DNA of 64,000 nt from Treponema denticola ATCC 35405. GTDB taxonomy: Bacteria; Spirochaetota; Spirochaetia; Treponematales; Treponemataceae. Shown here piece by piece: positions 20,426-28,912 of this stretch (its first letter is position 1; each line of letters opens with the position of its first letter). The position numbers and the translations under genes are program-made. Under the pieces are notes generated by a model. The model saw only the letters and a list, made by a program, of their open reading frames with translations. It searched no databases and was not told the origin of the DNA. The DNA is taken from positions 1,736,001 to 1,800,000 of the forward strand of contig NC_002967.9 in the NCBI RefSeq assembly GCF_000008185.1. Direction: 5' to 3'.

Positions 20426-21274
20426 TTACTTATATTCTTTAACGGAAAAGGAAGAATTAGTTTCATCTATGGAAAGTTCAACCCATGATGGAGATTTTAA
20501 AATACTTCTTACAACTAACTCCGAAAATGTGCCATAACTATAAATAAGCATTCCCGGATGATAGTGGCCGGCAAAAAAGACTTTTACATTATTTCTTGAG
20601 AAGGTATCAATCAAAACTGCCCGTTCTTTTGTATTTAACATAACAAAATATGGAATACCTCCTCCATAAATTGCATAATGAGAAAATACGAATTTAGGAT
20701 TCGGATCAGCTTTCATTTCTTCTACCATATTTCTTAGCTGAGGCTCTCCCAACATTCCATCCCCTGCATCAATAACATACCATGAAAATTTGTTAGTTTT
20801 AAAGCGGTAATAAGGTACATGGGGATAAATATATTTTTTCCAATGCAGCCATCCTGAATTATGAAGGTCATGATTTCCGAGGGCTGTATATACGGGAACA
20901 TCCTGTATTTTTTTTATATCTGCTACAAAAGAAACATATTGTTTATACTCTTCTTCTTTTCCATGCTCAACAATATCTCCCATTGAAATAATAAAAGAAG
21001 GAAATTCATTTGAAGCTTTTTTATTTTTCAACCAGTCAATAAATTCTTTATCATAGCGTCTTCTATCGGCACCAAAGTGAATATCTGTAAATATTACACA
21101 TGTAAATTTTTTTGAAGCAGGCAATGTATGGGGGGCGGCCAAATCTACTATCTTTGTACTTCTGTCTGAAACACTATTAGGTCTGTACAAAAACTCACTT
21201 AAACCATGTCCGCAAGAAATAAGAACGAGACATACAAAAATTATATAAACAAGCAGCTTTCTTTTTTTTATCAT
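20426..21274 (-). CDS. lipoprotein metallophosphoesterase
   Basis: Calcineurin-like phosphoesterase carried as a predicted lipoprotein. The signal MIKKRKLLVYIIFVCLVL ends in LISC, a lipobox. Metal-binding motifs are complete: DIHFG, GDIVEHG, GNHDLH, SHYAIYGGG and GHYHPG. The protein probably hydrolyses phosphoesters outside the cytoplasmic membrane; the substrate is unknown. I chose the ATG at 21274, preceded by AGGAAGG at good distance, over an upstream frame that would bury the signal. It starts one base after the stop of the outer-membrane-type gene, implying an operon. Confidence 0.85.
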   Translation of the reverse strand: MIKKRKLLVYIIFVCLVLISCGHGLSEFLYRPNSVSDRSTKIVDLAAPHTLPASKKFTCVIFTDIHFGADRRRYDKEFIDWLKNKKASNEFPSFIISMGDIVEHGKEEEYKQYVSFVADIKKIQDVPVYTALGNHDLHNSGWLHWKKYIYPHVPYYRFKTNKFSWYVIDAGDGMLGEPQLRNMVEEMKADPNPKFVFSHYAIYGGGIPYFVMLNTKERAVLIDTFSRNNVKVFFAGHYHPGMLIYSYGTFSELVVRSILKSPSWVELSIDETNSSFSVKEYK

Positions 21275-21275
21275 T

Positions 21276-21992
21276 TTATGCCTTCCTAGGTAGAATTTTA
21301 AAAACAAGCGAAATCCCCATCATCATATTTGAATGATAAGATGTAAGCGTAAACATATCAGAATATTTTACGGAAAAGAAATTATTCAGCCTAATCTCAG
21401 ACGATAAAATCCAGGCCGTTTCAAGACTGAAAATAGGAGTAAAAAACAAAGGATAATTATGCATACTATATGAAGCTATCTTAAATCTCAGTAAAAATTT
21501 ATCTTTAATTAGGCTTTCTAATTTTAATGATAAGGCTAAGGTATTATCCTTTATTAATGGTATAATAGGCAGCTTATAAAAATCTGTAAGCTTTAATAAA
21601 TATGATATATCGAAAGAAAATAAAACTTTATCCAATTTTCCGGCAGATAGATTAGCTCCAAGCAAAAAATTATTTTCAATGCAGTATCCGGTAAAAAGGT
21701 TTAAATTATATATAGCATGAACACCAAGAGAAAAATATTTAAGCTTAAGAGGTGAATATTTTCCGTATAAAGTTCCGCTAATAGAATCAGATCCGGTTTT
21801 TACTCCAAGCCCTGATGAGAGTTTGGGAATGAAAAAACCGTAATTCATAACATAAGAAAAAGCTTCCAGCCTACCCTTTCTCGATAAATCGGCTTCTATT
21901 CCATAAGAAAACTCATGCATATTTTTAACATCGGCTTCGGAAAATAATGCAAAACTTAAAACAATAAAAATTGTAACAAAAAAGGCTCTCAT
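21276..21992 (-). CDS. probable outer-membrane beta-barrel protein
   Basis: A 239-residue protein with a signal peptide (MRAFFVTIFIVLSFALFSEA) followed by alternating aromatic and polar strands (for example SISGTLYGKYSPLKLKYFS, FSFDISYLLKL), the look of a small beta-barrel. No family recognised. Start ATG at 21992 is chosen because the signal begins there; a start six codons earlier is possible. Neither has a good ribosome-binding site. It lies upstream of and adjacent to the lipoprotein phosphoesterase. Barrel assignment is inference. Confidence 0.6.
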   Translation of the reverse strand: MRAFFVTIFIVLSFALFSEADVKNMHEFSYGIEADLSRKGRLEAFSYVMNYGFFIPKLSSGLGVKTGSDSISGTLYGKYSPLKLKYFSLGVHAIYNLNLFTGYCIENNFLLGANLSAGKLDKVLFSFDISYLLKLTDFYKLPIIPLIKDNTLALSLKLESLIKDKFLLRFKIASYSMHNYPLFFTPIFSLETAWILSSEIRLNNFFSVKYSDMFTLTSYHSNMMMGISLVFKILPRKA

Positions 21993-22130
21993 ATTACCGG
22001 ATTTTAACATATAATCAATAACTTAATCAATAACTTTGTCAACTTACCCCCATTGACCGGTTAAAATTATATTAAAATACAAATTCAGAATTTTTTAAGA
22101 AAATTAAATTTATTTTTGTTAAAAGTACTA

Positions 22131-22159
22131 TTGTTTTTAACTAAAAGCTATAATATAAT
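22131..22159 (+). promoter_or_regulatory. promoter for the double-glycine-leader gene
   Basis: TTGTTT (22131-22136), a 17-base spacer and a perfect TATAAT (22154-22159), 85 bases before the ATG at 22244. The interval from 22011 contains nothing else I can identify. It probably drives the whole cassette to the terminator at 26280-26312. Confidence 0.55.
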
Positions 22160-22243
22160 GGAGGCAGGAGGAAAACTAAGTGATTTCCAAAAGCTTCCAT
22201 ATTTTCTATGCATGGAAAAAATATTTTTTACAAGGAGAATTTT

Positions 22244-23407
22244 ATGGAAAACGGAAAAAATTTATATCACTTATTAGAAATGGATGATCTGATGAATGTA
22301 GTTGGAGGTGACACCACTATAAACACAAGAGGTATTGATGTATGTAACCCATCACCGGAACCTGATTATATCATTGATGATGACGGGAATCATCATCATG
22401 CACCCTCACCGAGCCCAACTAATCCAAAGCCGGCACCGGGTACAGGAAACCCGGGAAATCCGCCCAATACCGGAAATGATGGTGACGGAGGCGGAGATTC
22501 TAAAGATCCTACAGAAGATACCCCATCGGACCCAGGTAATCCGGTAAATGATGACGGAGGTAATGGTTCCTCAGGAGGTACACCTGACAACGGTGATGAT
22601 GAAACAGGAGGAAACACAAATCTTCCTACCGATGATGATGGAGATATTGGAAACGGAAGCGTAGGAAACGGAGGACAAACAACCACCCCGCCTGCAGCAA
22701 ACATCAATACCACGCAAACAACACAAGCAGCAGATGTAAGTCCTAAACCTGTTTCACCGGCTGAAAGAGCGAGGAGTATATTAGCTAACCTGACAAATCC
22801 AATAGAACAAACTGTAAATGCTAAGACAGGATGCAAAAATGACATGTTGGCTGCTTACTATGATGATAAGTTGACAAATAAAAAGCTGAGCTTTGATGCT
22901 AGCTATAAGGAAGTACAGGATGATTTACCGATGCAAAAGGATAAAAATGGAAAAGTTATATATCCTAATACTTGTAAATACAATTCAACCATAGGTGCAG
23001 TCAGATTGTCGGGATATACTTATAAAGACGACCTTACAAAAGAAGATGTAGAAAAAATTACAAATAAAGCTGTTTCCAGTAAAAAATGTAAACTGCATAC
23101 TGATGTTATCAAAGAAGTCTTTGGACTAGATGCCGTTTATTACGAGATACCGGCTGGTCTCAGCGAAAAAGAATTAAAAGCTTTAGTTGGAGATAATCCG
23201 GCTATGATAAGATTCCCGCAAAGAGCTTTTTGGGGGAATGATAAATTGCCAGAAGACGGTGAACATGGTATTGGGTACGTAAACGGAGGATTTATTGAAC
23301 CGTATATGGGACGTCATGGAGAATCATGGAAAGATGTACGAGGAGCTAGGAGTACAGCAGACTTTACATCAAATTTAGGAGGTCTTTATTTTGAAATAAA
23401 GAAATAG
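22244..23407 (+). CDS. double-glycine-leader secreted protein, putative cysteine-peptidase-like effector
   Basis: A 387-residue protein not recognised as a whole. The first 22 residues, ending MDDLMNVVGG, fit a double-glycine leader as cleaved and exported by peptidase-containing ABC transporters. Residues about 25-165 are a Pro/Gly/Asp/Asn-rich linker. The remaining 220 residues are folded: NTCKYNSTIGAVRLSGY, then DGEHGIGYVNGGF and MGRHGE. The Cys-then-His order resembles papain/C39-like folds, but this is tentative. AAGGAG six bases before the ATG at 22244 rejects an earlier ATG at 22208. No transporter gene is in the window. Related small exported proteins follow it. Confidence 0.65.
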   Translation: MENGKNLYHLLEMDDLMNVVGGDTTINTRGIDVCNPSPEPDYIIDDDGNHHHAPSPSPTNPKPAPGTGNPGNPPNTGNDGDGGGDSKDPTEDTPSDPGNPVNDDGGNGSSGGTPDNGDDETGGNTNLPTDDDGDIGNGSVGNGGQTTTPPAANINTTQTTQAADVSPKPVSPAERARSILANLTNPIEQTVNAKTGCKNDMLAAYYDDKLTNKKLSFDASYKEVQDDLPMQKDKNGKVIYPNTCKYNSTIGAVRLSGYTYKDDLTKEDVEKITNKAVSSKKCKLHTDVIKEVFGLDAVYYEIPAGLSEKELKALVGDNPAMIRFPQRAFWGNDKLPEDGEHGIGYVNGGFIEPYMGRHGESWKDVRGARSTADFTSNLGGLYFEIKK

Positions 23408-23431
23408 AATATTTGTAAATAAAATATTCAT

Positions 23432-23456
23432 CGGACAGGTCTTAAAGACCTGTCCG
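23432..23456 (+). repeat. hairpin between the effector gene and the first paralog
   Basis: Ten-base arms CGGACAGGTC and GACCTGTCCG with a TTAAA loop, no T-run. It may act as a partial terminator or RNA-stability element that sets relative expression. Only its right arm recurs before the second paralog (24070-24080), so the duplicated block begins inside it. Confidence 0.55.
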
Positions 23457-23610
23457 AGCTAAAAAATTACTTAAAAACTTTTATAAGGAGAGAAAGAAAA
23501 TGTTTTTAAAAAGAAAAATCGATTTAGTAAAAAAAAGCTTATTTTTATGTCTTTTTTTAATTATGGGAAGTTTTGCAGCAACTCTTAATGCTGCAGAAAA
23601 AGCGGAATTC
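23449..23610 (+). repeat. duplicated leader/signal-peptide block, copy 1
   Basis: From the right arm of the hairpin through the ribosome-binding site to codon 37 of the first paralog, this block nearly matches 24070-24233 base for base, while the coding sequence after it diverges. The stretch encoding LFLCLFLIMGSFAATLNAAE is almost unchanged between the two. Confidence 0.85.
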
Positions 23611-24057
23611 GTAATTAACGATGAGCCATTTATCTATAAGGGGGTAAGCCTTATTCCTTGGAAAAAATATACCAGAGAAGAAATTGAAAAAAAACTGGGA
23701 AAACCTGATTGGCATGAAGATAATCCCGGAGGTTGGTGCCGCTCTTATGAAGAGAAGATTATCTTTAATTTTAATCAAGAGAATTCATTTGATGGATTAG
23801 CTTTTAACCATCCTGAAAAATTAAAAGGCTTAAACATTTATGGATTACTCATATCAAAAAATGATAATCATTCAAGCATAGTCAAAAAGCTAATAGAACT
23901 TAAAAAAAATTTCAATATTATTTATAAAACAAACTATAGAAGGCTTAAATTTGAAATTACAATAAAAAGTAAATTCGGAAATATTAAATTAATAATTAAC
24001 TGTTCAGATTCAGATAAACAAGAAGTAACAGATGTAAGCCTATGGTATATGGATTAA
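23500..24057 (+). CDS. exported small protein, paralog 1 of 3 (candidate immunity protein)
   Basis: A 185-residue protein with a signal peptide cleaved probably after LNA. The mature part begins VINDEPFIYKG and carries YTREEIEKKLGKP, shared with the next two genes (INDxP then YTxEE(I/L)xKK(I/L)GK), so the three are divergent paralogs. No enzyme motif is visible. Because several follow a secreted double-glycine protein, an immunity or partner role is plausible but unproven. AAGGAG lies before the ATG. It is translated from the same operon as its neighbours. Confidence 0.65.
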   Translation: MFLKRKIDLVKKSLFLCLFLIMGSFAATLNAAEKAEFVINDEPFIYKGVSLIPWKKYTREEIEKKLGKPDWHEDNPGGWCRSYEEKIIFNFNQENSFDGLAFNHPEKLKGLNIYGLLISKNDNHSSIVKKLIELKKNFNIIYKTNYRRLKFEITIKSKFGNIKLIINCSDSDKQEVTDVSLWYMD

Positions 24058-24069
24058 ATAGTTTTTAAA

Positions 24070-24233
24070 ACCTGTCCGGGCTAAAAAATTACTTAAAAAC
24101 TTTTATAAGGAGAGAAAAAAAAATGCTTTTAAAAACTAAGATCGATTTATTTAAAAAAAACTTATTTTTATGTCTTTTTTTAATTATGGGAAGTTTTGCA
24201 GCAACTCTTAATGCTGCAGAAAAAGCGGAATTC
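24070..24233 (+). repeat. duplicated leader/signal-peptide block, copy 2
   Basis: Second copy of the block at 23449-23610, including TAAGGAGAGAAA and the signal-peptide codons. Differences are few and mostly in the first ten codons. Confidence 0.85.
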
Positions 24234-24698
24234 ATAATTAACGATGATCCATTTATCTTTAGAAATAAAAAGTTAATTCCAACTGAAAAATATACACCAC
24301 AAGAATTACAAAAAAAGATAGGTAAAGCTGACGGCAGTTCGAATAAGGAAAACTTTATTGAGATTTTTTATAAAGATGAAGGAGTGGCATTTTTATTTGA
24401 CAATAAAAATTATTTTTGTGGATTTAGCTTTTTTTTCATGAAAGAAGATATGAAGCCTGTTAAAATATATGGTTTAGAAATCACAAAGGATGATACATAT
24501 CAAAGTATTCGAAAAAAAATAAAGGATCTCAATATCACATATAATCTTTATGAACAAGAAGGTAATAATCATGTCATCGATATGGAGTTTGTGAGCAAAA
24601 AATTCGGAAAAGTAAACACAACGATTGTGTGTTCCCGATATGAAAAGCAAAATGTCCTGCTTGTTGCAATACTATATATGGATATTGCCAATAAGTAA
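24123..24698 (+). CDS. exported small protein, paralog 2 of 3 (candidate immunity protein)
   Basis: A 191-residue protein with essentially the same signal peptide as paralog 1 and a diverged mature domain (IINDDPFIFRN, YTPQELQKKIGK, ending ILYMDIANK). It is predicted to be periplasmic, with no catalytic motif. The contrast between a nearly identical signal region and a divergent mature region suggests gene conversion or module swapping at the 5' end. AAGGAGAG precedes the ATG. It lies 65 bases after paralog 1. Confidence 0.65.
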   Translation: MLLKTKIDLFKKNLFLCLFLIMGSFAATLNAAEKAEFIINDDPFIFRNKKLIPTEKYTPQELQKKIGKADGSSNKENFIEIFYKDEGVAFLFDNKNYFCGFSFFFMKEDMKPVKIYGLEITKDDTYQSIRKKIKDLNITYNLYEQEGNNHVIDMEFVSKKFGKVNTTIVCSRYEKQNVLLVAILYMDIANK

Positions 24699-24727
24699 CA
24701 CAGCAATTGATTATAAGGAGAGGAAAA

Positions 24728-25264
24728 ATGATTTTAAAGAGAAAAAAGAATATTTTTATTTGTGTTTTGTTTTGTATTTTTTTAGTACAAATATATGCCA
24801 ATGATGTTAGTGAAGTTAAAATTAATGACGGCCCCATCATTTTGCGTGGAAAAAAGTTTGAATTTTATAAAACACATACCAAAGAAGATATTGAAAAGAA
24901 AATCGGTAAGCCGACCTTTTATAGACATAAGCCGGGAAGATACGATGTTGTATATGAGGATGATGGATTTATAATTAGTCTCACTAATGACGGTATTTTT
25001 GAATATATAGGTATTAATTTCGAGATTGTTCATAGGGCTGATGTAAAGGGCTTTATTATCGAAAGAGGTAATACATACTCACAAATTATCAAAAAACTTG
25101 AAAAAAAGAAATTGGACTTTACCGTTAAGGATTCAGATAATAGTATTTATATAACAGTCAAATTTTTTACTAAAAATATCGGCAATACACAACTTGAAAT
25201 TTGGCTTCCCGATAAGAAAAATAGTGAAGTTATAGGACTTATATATGCACGAGCAGACCAGTAA
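24728..25264 (+). CDS. exported small protein, paralog 3 of 3 (candidate immunity protein)
   Basis: A 178-residue protein. The mature domain keeps the family pattern (KINDGPIILRG, HTKEDIEKKIGKP, GLIYARADQ). The signal peptide (MILKRKKNIFICVLFCIFLV, cleaved after IYA) differs from the other two, so this copy did not receive the shared leader block. The ATG at 24728 is chosen for its AAGGAGAGG; an ATG at 24707 lacks one. It ends 12 bases before the next gene. Function unknown. Confidence 0.65.
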   Translation: MILKRKKNIFICVLFCIFLVQIYANDVSEVKINDGPIILRGKKFEFYKTHTKEDIEKKIGKPTFYRHKPGRYDVVYEDDGFIISLTNDGIFEYIGINFEIVHRADVKGFIIERGNTYSQIIKKLEKKKLDFTVKDSDNSIYITVKFFTKNIGNTQLEIWLPDKKNSEVIGLIYARADQ

Positions 25265-25353
25265 GGAGAGAAAAAAATGCTTTTAAAAACTAAGATCGAT
25301 TTATTAAAAAAAAGCTTATTTTTATGTCTTTTTTTAATTATGGGTAGTTTTGC
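25263..25353 (+). repeat. duplicated ribosome-binding-site/signal-peptide block, copy 3
   Basis: The same ribosome-binding site and signal-peptide DNA as copies 1 and 2, here joined to an unrelated mature protein. The match ends at the signal end (GSFA), and the sequence then diverges completely. Confidence 0.8.
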
Positions 25354-26215
25354 CGTAGGACAAAACTTTGATTTGGCAGGCTTCGGATATACAGACGGAC
25401 CTCCCGTTGCTTATTTTATTAAATTCCAAAAAGGAAACAAGATCGAAATAAGCTGGTATAATGCAAAAGAACAAGAGGTAAAAAAGGTCTATACTTACAA
25501 AAAAAAGTACATAGGCCGCTTTCCCTTATTTGAATTGGATGCCGATATGCCTGATGACCTATATGCAAACCTTGATCCAAAATCAAAAGAATATTTAGGC
25601 AATAAATTTATGCTTTTAACGGGCTTGGCAAAAAAAGCTTGGGGAGAAAACGAGGATGCCGTTATAGGCCTCGGTATATTGCCCGCAAGCAAGGGTAAAA
25701 AAGCTTCAGGCTTTTTTACAAGATTTCCTACAGGCGGAACAGGAGAAACACCTTATTTTTACTATGAAAATGTAAGTTCTCATCTTGTCGAAAAATCAAA
25801 AGAAGGAAAACGAGAATACAAGATAGAAAATCTATGCGACATGAGAGAAGACACTCCTTGGGTAGAAGGTGTAGCCGGCTGGGGTATAGGAGAGTCCTTT
25901 GTTATAAAAACATGGAAGAGCAGTGATGATAAATACATACTCCTGATGAACGGTTATATTTCCGCTTCAAATCCTAAACTCTACGATGAAAACGGAAGAA
26001 TTAAAAAGATAATGGTTGAGGGCGTTACAAGCGGCAAGAAAAAAGAGTTCACCGTAAAGGACACACCCCACCCGCAAACTGTGGACATAAGTTTTTTACC
26101 CGAACAAGAAGATGTTAAGATTACCATATTGGATGTGTACAAGGGTACAAAATACGAGGACACAGCTATTCATTTTATGATTTTGTGGAGGACCGAAGTT
26201 ATCCCTTACGAATAA
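25277..26215 (+). CDS. exported protein with NADase-type glycan-binding domain
   Basis: A 312-residue exported protein. After the shared signal peptide, a first region (about 25-150) has no motif I recognise. Residues about 185-312 fit the discoidin-like 'NADase-type glycan-binding' domain: DMREDTPWVEGVAGWGIGES, ILLMNGYISASNPKLYDENG-type core, then VKITILDVYKGTKYEDTAI. It likely binds a surface glycan, perhaps anchoring a secreted product of the cassette. It is the last gene before the terminator at 26280. Domain call is from memory of the family pattern. Confidence 0.72.
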   Translation: MLLKTKIDLLKKSLFLCLFLIMGSFAVGQNFDLAGFGYTDGPPVAYFIKFQKGNKIEISWYNAKEQEVKKVYTYKKKYIGRFPLFELDADMPDDLYANLDPKSKEYLGNKFMLLTGLAKKAWGENEDAVIGLGILPASKGKKASGFFTRFPTGGTGETPYFYYENVSSHLVEKSKEGKREYKIENLCDMREDTPWVEGVAGWGIGESFVIKTWKSSDDKYILLMNGYISASNPKLYDENGRIKKIMVEGVTSGKKKEFTVKDTPHPQTVDISFLPEQEDVKITILDVYKGTKYEDTAIHFMILWRTEVIPYE

Positions 26216-26264
26216 AAAACTTCAAGGAGTCTTAAGAAAAACAGTATTATATATCAATTTCGGT

Positions 26265-26843
26265 TCAACACTTAAAATCACGGCAGTTTCTAATCGGGGC
26301 TGCCGTTTTTTCCGTTAAGGATAACACATGCAAAAAAGCCTTATTTACAGTTTGTTCCCTTACCTCATCCCTTGAGCCTGAAAACCGATAGGTATGCGTT
26401 TTAAAAACAAAAGCATCTTTTTTTAAAATTTTTAAATCAGAAGGTGCCGGACAAAAAAAAGCGGAAGAAACACATACTGTCCCGGGAGGATTTCCTTCAA
26501 GGCTTGATGGGCCTGCAACTCCGCTTACCGCAATAGAAACAGCAGGTTCAGGAGCACAGGAAGCATTAAAGAAATTTTTAACGGCACCTAAAGCCATAGC
26601 TTCTACGGTTTGCGGACTTACCACTCCGAAAGAGTCTATTATATCAGGCTCTATATTTAAAAGCGAGATTTTCGCCTGAGGCGTATAAACTATATAACCG
26701 CCCCAAAGCACTTCTGAAGCCCCCGATATTTTTGTGAATTCGGAAGCTATCAAGCCTCCAGTCAAAGATTCGGCGGTTATAAGCTTAATGCCTCTTTCTC
26801 TTAGAACAAAAAAAACTTTTTTTATAAGCTCAAAATCAATCAC
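26265..26843 (-). CDS. pncC: CinA C-terminal-domain protein, nicotinamide-nucleotide amidase family
   Basis: Predicted to deamidate nicotinamide mononucleotide in pyridine nucleotide salvage. TAESLTGGLIASEFT, GGYIVYTPQAKISLL and SGVAGPSSLEGNPPGTV are the family's signature segments. It is the stand-alone C-terminal form, 192 residues. It starts at a GTG (26843) with AGGA upstream. The last 14 or so codons run through the terminator of the opposite-strand cassette, so its C-terminus may be a late extension. Symbol by family, not proven activity. Confidence 0.85.
   Translation of the reverse strand: MIDFELIKKVFFVLRERGIKLITAESLTGGLIASEFTKISGASEVLWGGYIVYTPQAKISLLNIEPDIIDSFGVVSPQTVEAMALGAVKNFFNASCAPEPAVSIAVSGVAGPSSLEGNPPGTVCVSSAFFCPAPSDLKILKKDAFVFKTHTYRFSGSRDEVREQTVNKAFLHVLSLTEKTAAPIRNCRDFKC
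26280..26312 (+). terminator. rho-independent terminator of the accessory cassette
   Basis: ACGGCAG (26280-26286) and CTGCCGT (26300-26306) form a stem followed by a seven-base T-run. It closes the plus-strand transcript after the glycan-binding gene and lies inside the 3' end of the opposite pncC-like gene. Confidence 0.75.
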
Positions 26844-26864
26844 TCAAATTCCTATAAAAAAGCA

Positions 26865-27281
26865 TCACTCACGGCTAAGCTGTTCTTTCAGCTGATCGGA
26901 CTTTATAGAAAAAAAGTTTTTTTCGGGAAAGCTGTTATTTTTAATCATTTTCACAGAACCTTCAAAAGAAACCTTATCGGCTATTCTAAGACGGCCGGCA
27001 GTAATATCCCCCTTAACGGAAGATCCGGACTTTAAATCGACCTTATCGGCAGCCGATAGGGATCCCACGATAACGCCTTCAACAACTATCGAAGCAGCCT
27101 TAATATACTGAACTCTGCAGTCTGCATTTTTTGAAATATACAAGGAACCTTGAGAATCTATGGCTCCGATAAATTTTCCTTCAATCTGTAAGGTTTCGGA
27201 GAATTTCATCACCCCATCAAAAACGGTTTCCTTACCTAAAACCGTAACATTCTTTTCTTTATATTTATTATTCCGTTTCAT
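26865..27281 (-). CDS. bactofilin
   Basis: Small polymer-forming cytoskeletal protein, 138 residues. The central region is a run of short right-handed beta-helix turns with hydrophobic periodicity (GSLYISKNADCRVQYIKAAS, GVIVGSLSAADKVDLKSG, SVKGDITAGRLRIADKV). Bactofilins shape cells or localise wall enzymes and work without nucleotide. The ATG overlaps the lnt stop as ATGA. In spirochetes a role in helical shape is plausible, but this is inference. Confidence 0.88.
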   Translation of the reverse strand: MKRNNKYKEKNVTVLGKETVFDGVMKFSETLQIEGKFIGAIDSQGSLYISKNADCRVQYIKAASIVVEGVIVGSLSAADKVDLKSGSSVKGDITAGRLRIADKVSFEGSVKMIKNNSFPEKNFFSIKSDQLKEQLSRE

Positions 27282-28912
27282 TTAACCTCCGATCTTTTTA
27301 TAAATTTATTAATTATGATAAAGCACAAATTTAAAATTAAAACAATTGTGCAAAGAACTCCAAAAAAATCGCCCAGATAAGAGTAAACGGTTTTATGCCC
27401 TTCTGTCAAGACGGTAACATCTGCAACCAAAATATCCTTGATAAAGGGAGGAAGCATTTCCTGAATATTTCCATTTTGATCGATAAAGGCTGTCTGCCCT
27501 GAACTTGTTGCTCTTAAAACCGGAAGGCGATTTTCGACAGCCCTAAAAACTGCCATACTCAAATGCTGATACTGACTTACAGCACTATTTGCCCAAGCAT
27601 CGTTTGTAAGATTAATGATTATATTAGCACCTTTTTTTGAAAAAGCTTTTGAAATATAACCGAAGGTATCTTCAAAACATATCGGTGTTCCGATTTTAAA
27701 ATTATTAAATTCAAGAAGATTAGCTTCTTTTCCTTTTTCCCAAAAATGCGTATCATTTTCTTTTAAAAATTCGTAAAAGCGTGGAAAAAGTTTTTGGTAA
27801 GGAAAGTGCTCCGTAAATGGAACTAAGTGCATTTTTCGATAAGTCTGAGGTTCAGGCGGTGAAACATTTTTCTTAGGAATAAAGAGTAAGGCTGCATTAT
27901 AGTCAAGCCTCTTATCCTCAAGATTATCAAAGTTATTATCTGAAAATTTTTCATCCAAAACACCGTCATCATTTCCTATTAAAAACGGAACCTTTTGATT
28001 ATCCAAAAAATGCAGCAATTCCCGCACCAAAAGAGAATTAGGATTATAGGTTGAGGTATATTTATAATGCCATCTTATCATAGGAATAAAAGCCGTTTCC
28101 GGCCAAACTACTAATTCGATATCAGGAAAATTTTTAAGAGCTTTTTCAGATAAGTTTTTAAGTTCTTCATAATTATTTCTATAAACTTCCAAATTTCCAA
28201 GCCAAGGATCTCTATTAGGCTGCACAAGAGCAATCCTTGCCCGTTGAGCCTCTGAAAGATCTATCTTTGTAAAAGCTCCATATAAAATAAATGCAAAAAA
28301 AGTACCTACCCAAATCATCATAGGCAATTTATATCTTTGATAAACATTCTTTATATCTTTTTCTTTATAAAATTCAAAAAGAAAGGAGGCTGAACATGCT
28401 GAAAAGAAAACAAGCAAAAAAGAAATGCCCCATACCCCGAATATTGAAGATACTCTGATCAATATCGGAAAATTCCATTGCGTATAACCCATTATTCCGT
28501 AGGAGTAACCTAAAAAACCCAGGGTATTTAAATATTCAAAAGCAACCCAAGCTATCGTTTGAAAAATAAAAGAGTAACGGGAAAAATACGAGTCTATTAT
28601 TTTTAAGACAAAAAACAAAACGGAATAAAGAATACAATACTTTGCAATTATTATATAAATAGCAAGGGGATGAAAAAATATTATCCAAAAATTAAAGATA
28701 AAATATGAAAGAGCACCGGAAAAGGCTCCCCATAAAAATGAAAACTTTAGCTTAGTTCTTTTAAGTAATAAAAAAAATGGAATAAGAGCTATATATGCAA
28801 AAAAAGGGAACCCGTTTAAATTCAAATAATTAGGATGGGATAAGGCAAAAAGAACGGCCCCTAAAACAGCAAGCAAAAGGTTTAAAGTAAAAAATATAAA
28901 TTTATTTTTCAT
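27278..28912 (-). CDS. lnt: apolipoprotein N-acyltransferase
   Basis: Inner-membrane enzyme that adds the third acyl chain to lipoproteins. The N-terminal third is a set of membrane helices. The nitrilase-like domain (about 235-500) has the Glu in VVWPETAFIP, the Lys in RKMHLVPFTEHFPY and the Cys in GTPICFEDTFG, forming the E-K-C triad. Length 544 is slightly above average. It overlaps the HU-like gene upstream and the bactofilin downstream by four bases each, so the three are translated as a coupled unit. Confidence 0.94.
   Translation of the reverse strand: MKNKFIFFTLNLLLAVLGAVLFALSHPNYLNLNGFPFFAYIALIPFFLLLKRTKLKFSFLWGAFSGALSYFIFNFWIIFFHPLAIYIIIAKYCILYSVLFFVLKIIDSYFSRYSFIFQTIAWVAFEYLNTLGFLGYSYGIMGYTQWNFPILIRVSSIFGVWGISFLLVFFSACSASFLFEFYKEKDIKNVYQRYKLPMMIWVGTFFAFILYGAFTKIDLSEAQRARIALVQPNRDPWLGNLEVYRNNYEELKNLSEKALKNFPDIELVVWPETAFIPMIRWHYKYTSTYNPNSLLVRELLHFLDNQKVPFLIGNDDGVLDEKFSDNNFDNLEDKRLDYNAALLFIPKKNVSPPEPQTYRKMHLVPFTEHFPYQKLFPRFYEFLKENDTHFWEKGKEANLLEFNNFKIGTPICFEDTFGYISKAFSKKGANIIINLTNDAWANSAVSQYQHLSMAVFRAVENRLPVLRATSSGQTAFIDQNGNIQEMLPPFIKDILVADVTVLTEGHKTVYSYLGDFFGVLCTIVLILNLCFIIINKFIKRSEVK

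Noticed and set aside
22396-22845. Minus-strand frame of 149 codons, Pro/Ser/Gly-rich, opposite the double-glycine protein
   Set aside because: It is a shadow of the low-complexity linker of the plus-strand gene; no ribosome-binding site and no start context.
22244-23407. Calling the double-glycine protein a bacteriocin
   Set aside because: At 387 residues with a folded C-terminal domain it is far larger than class II bacteriocins.
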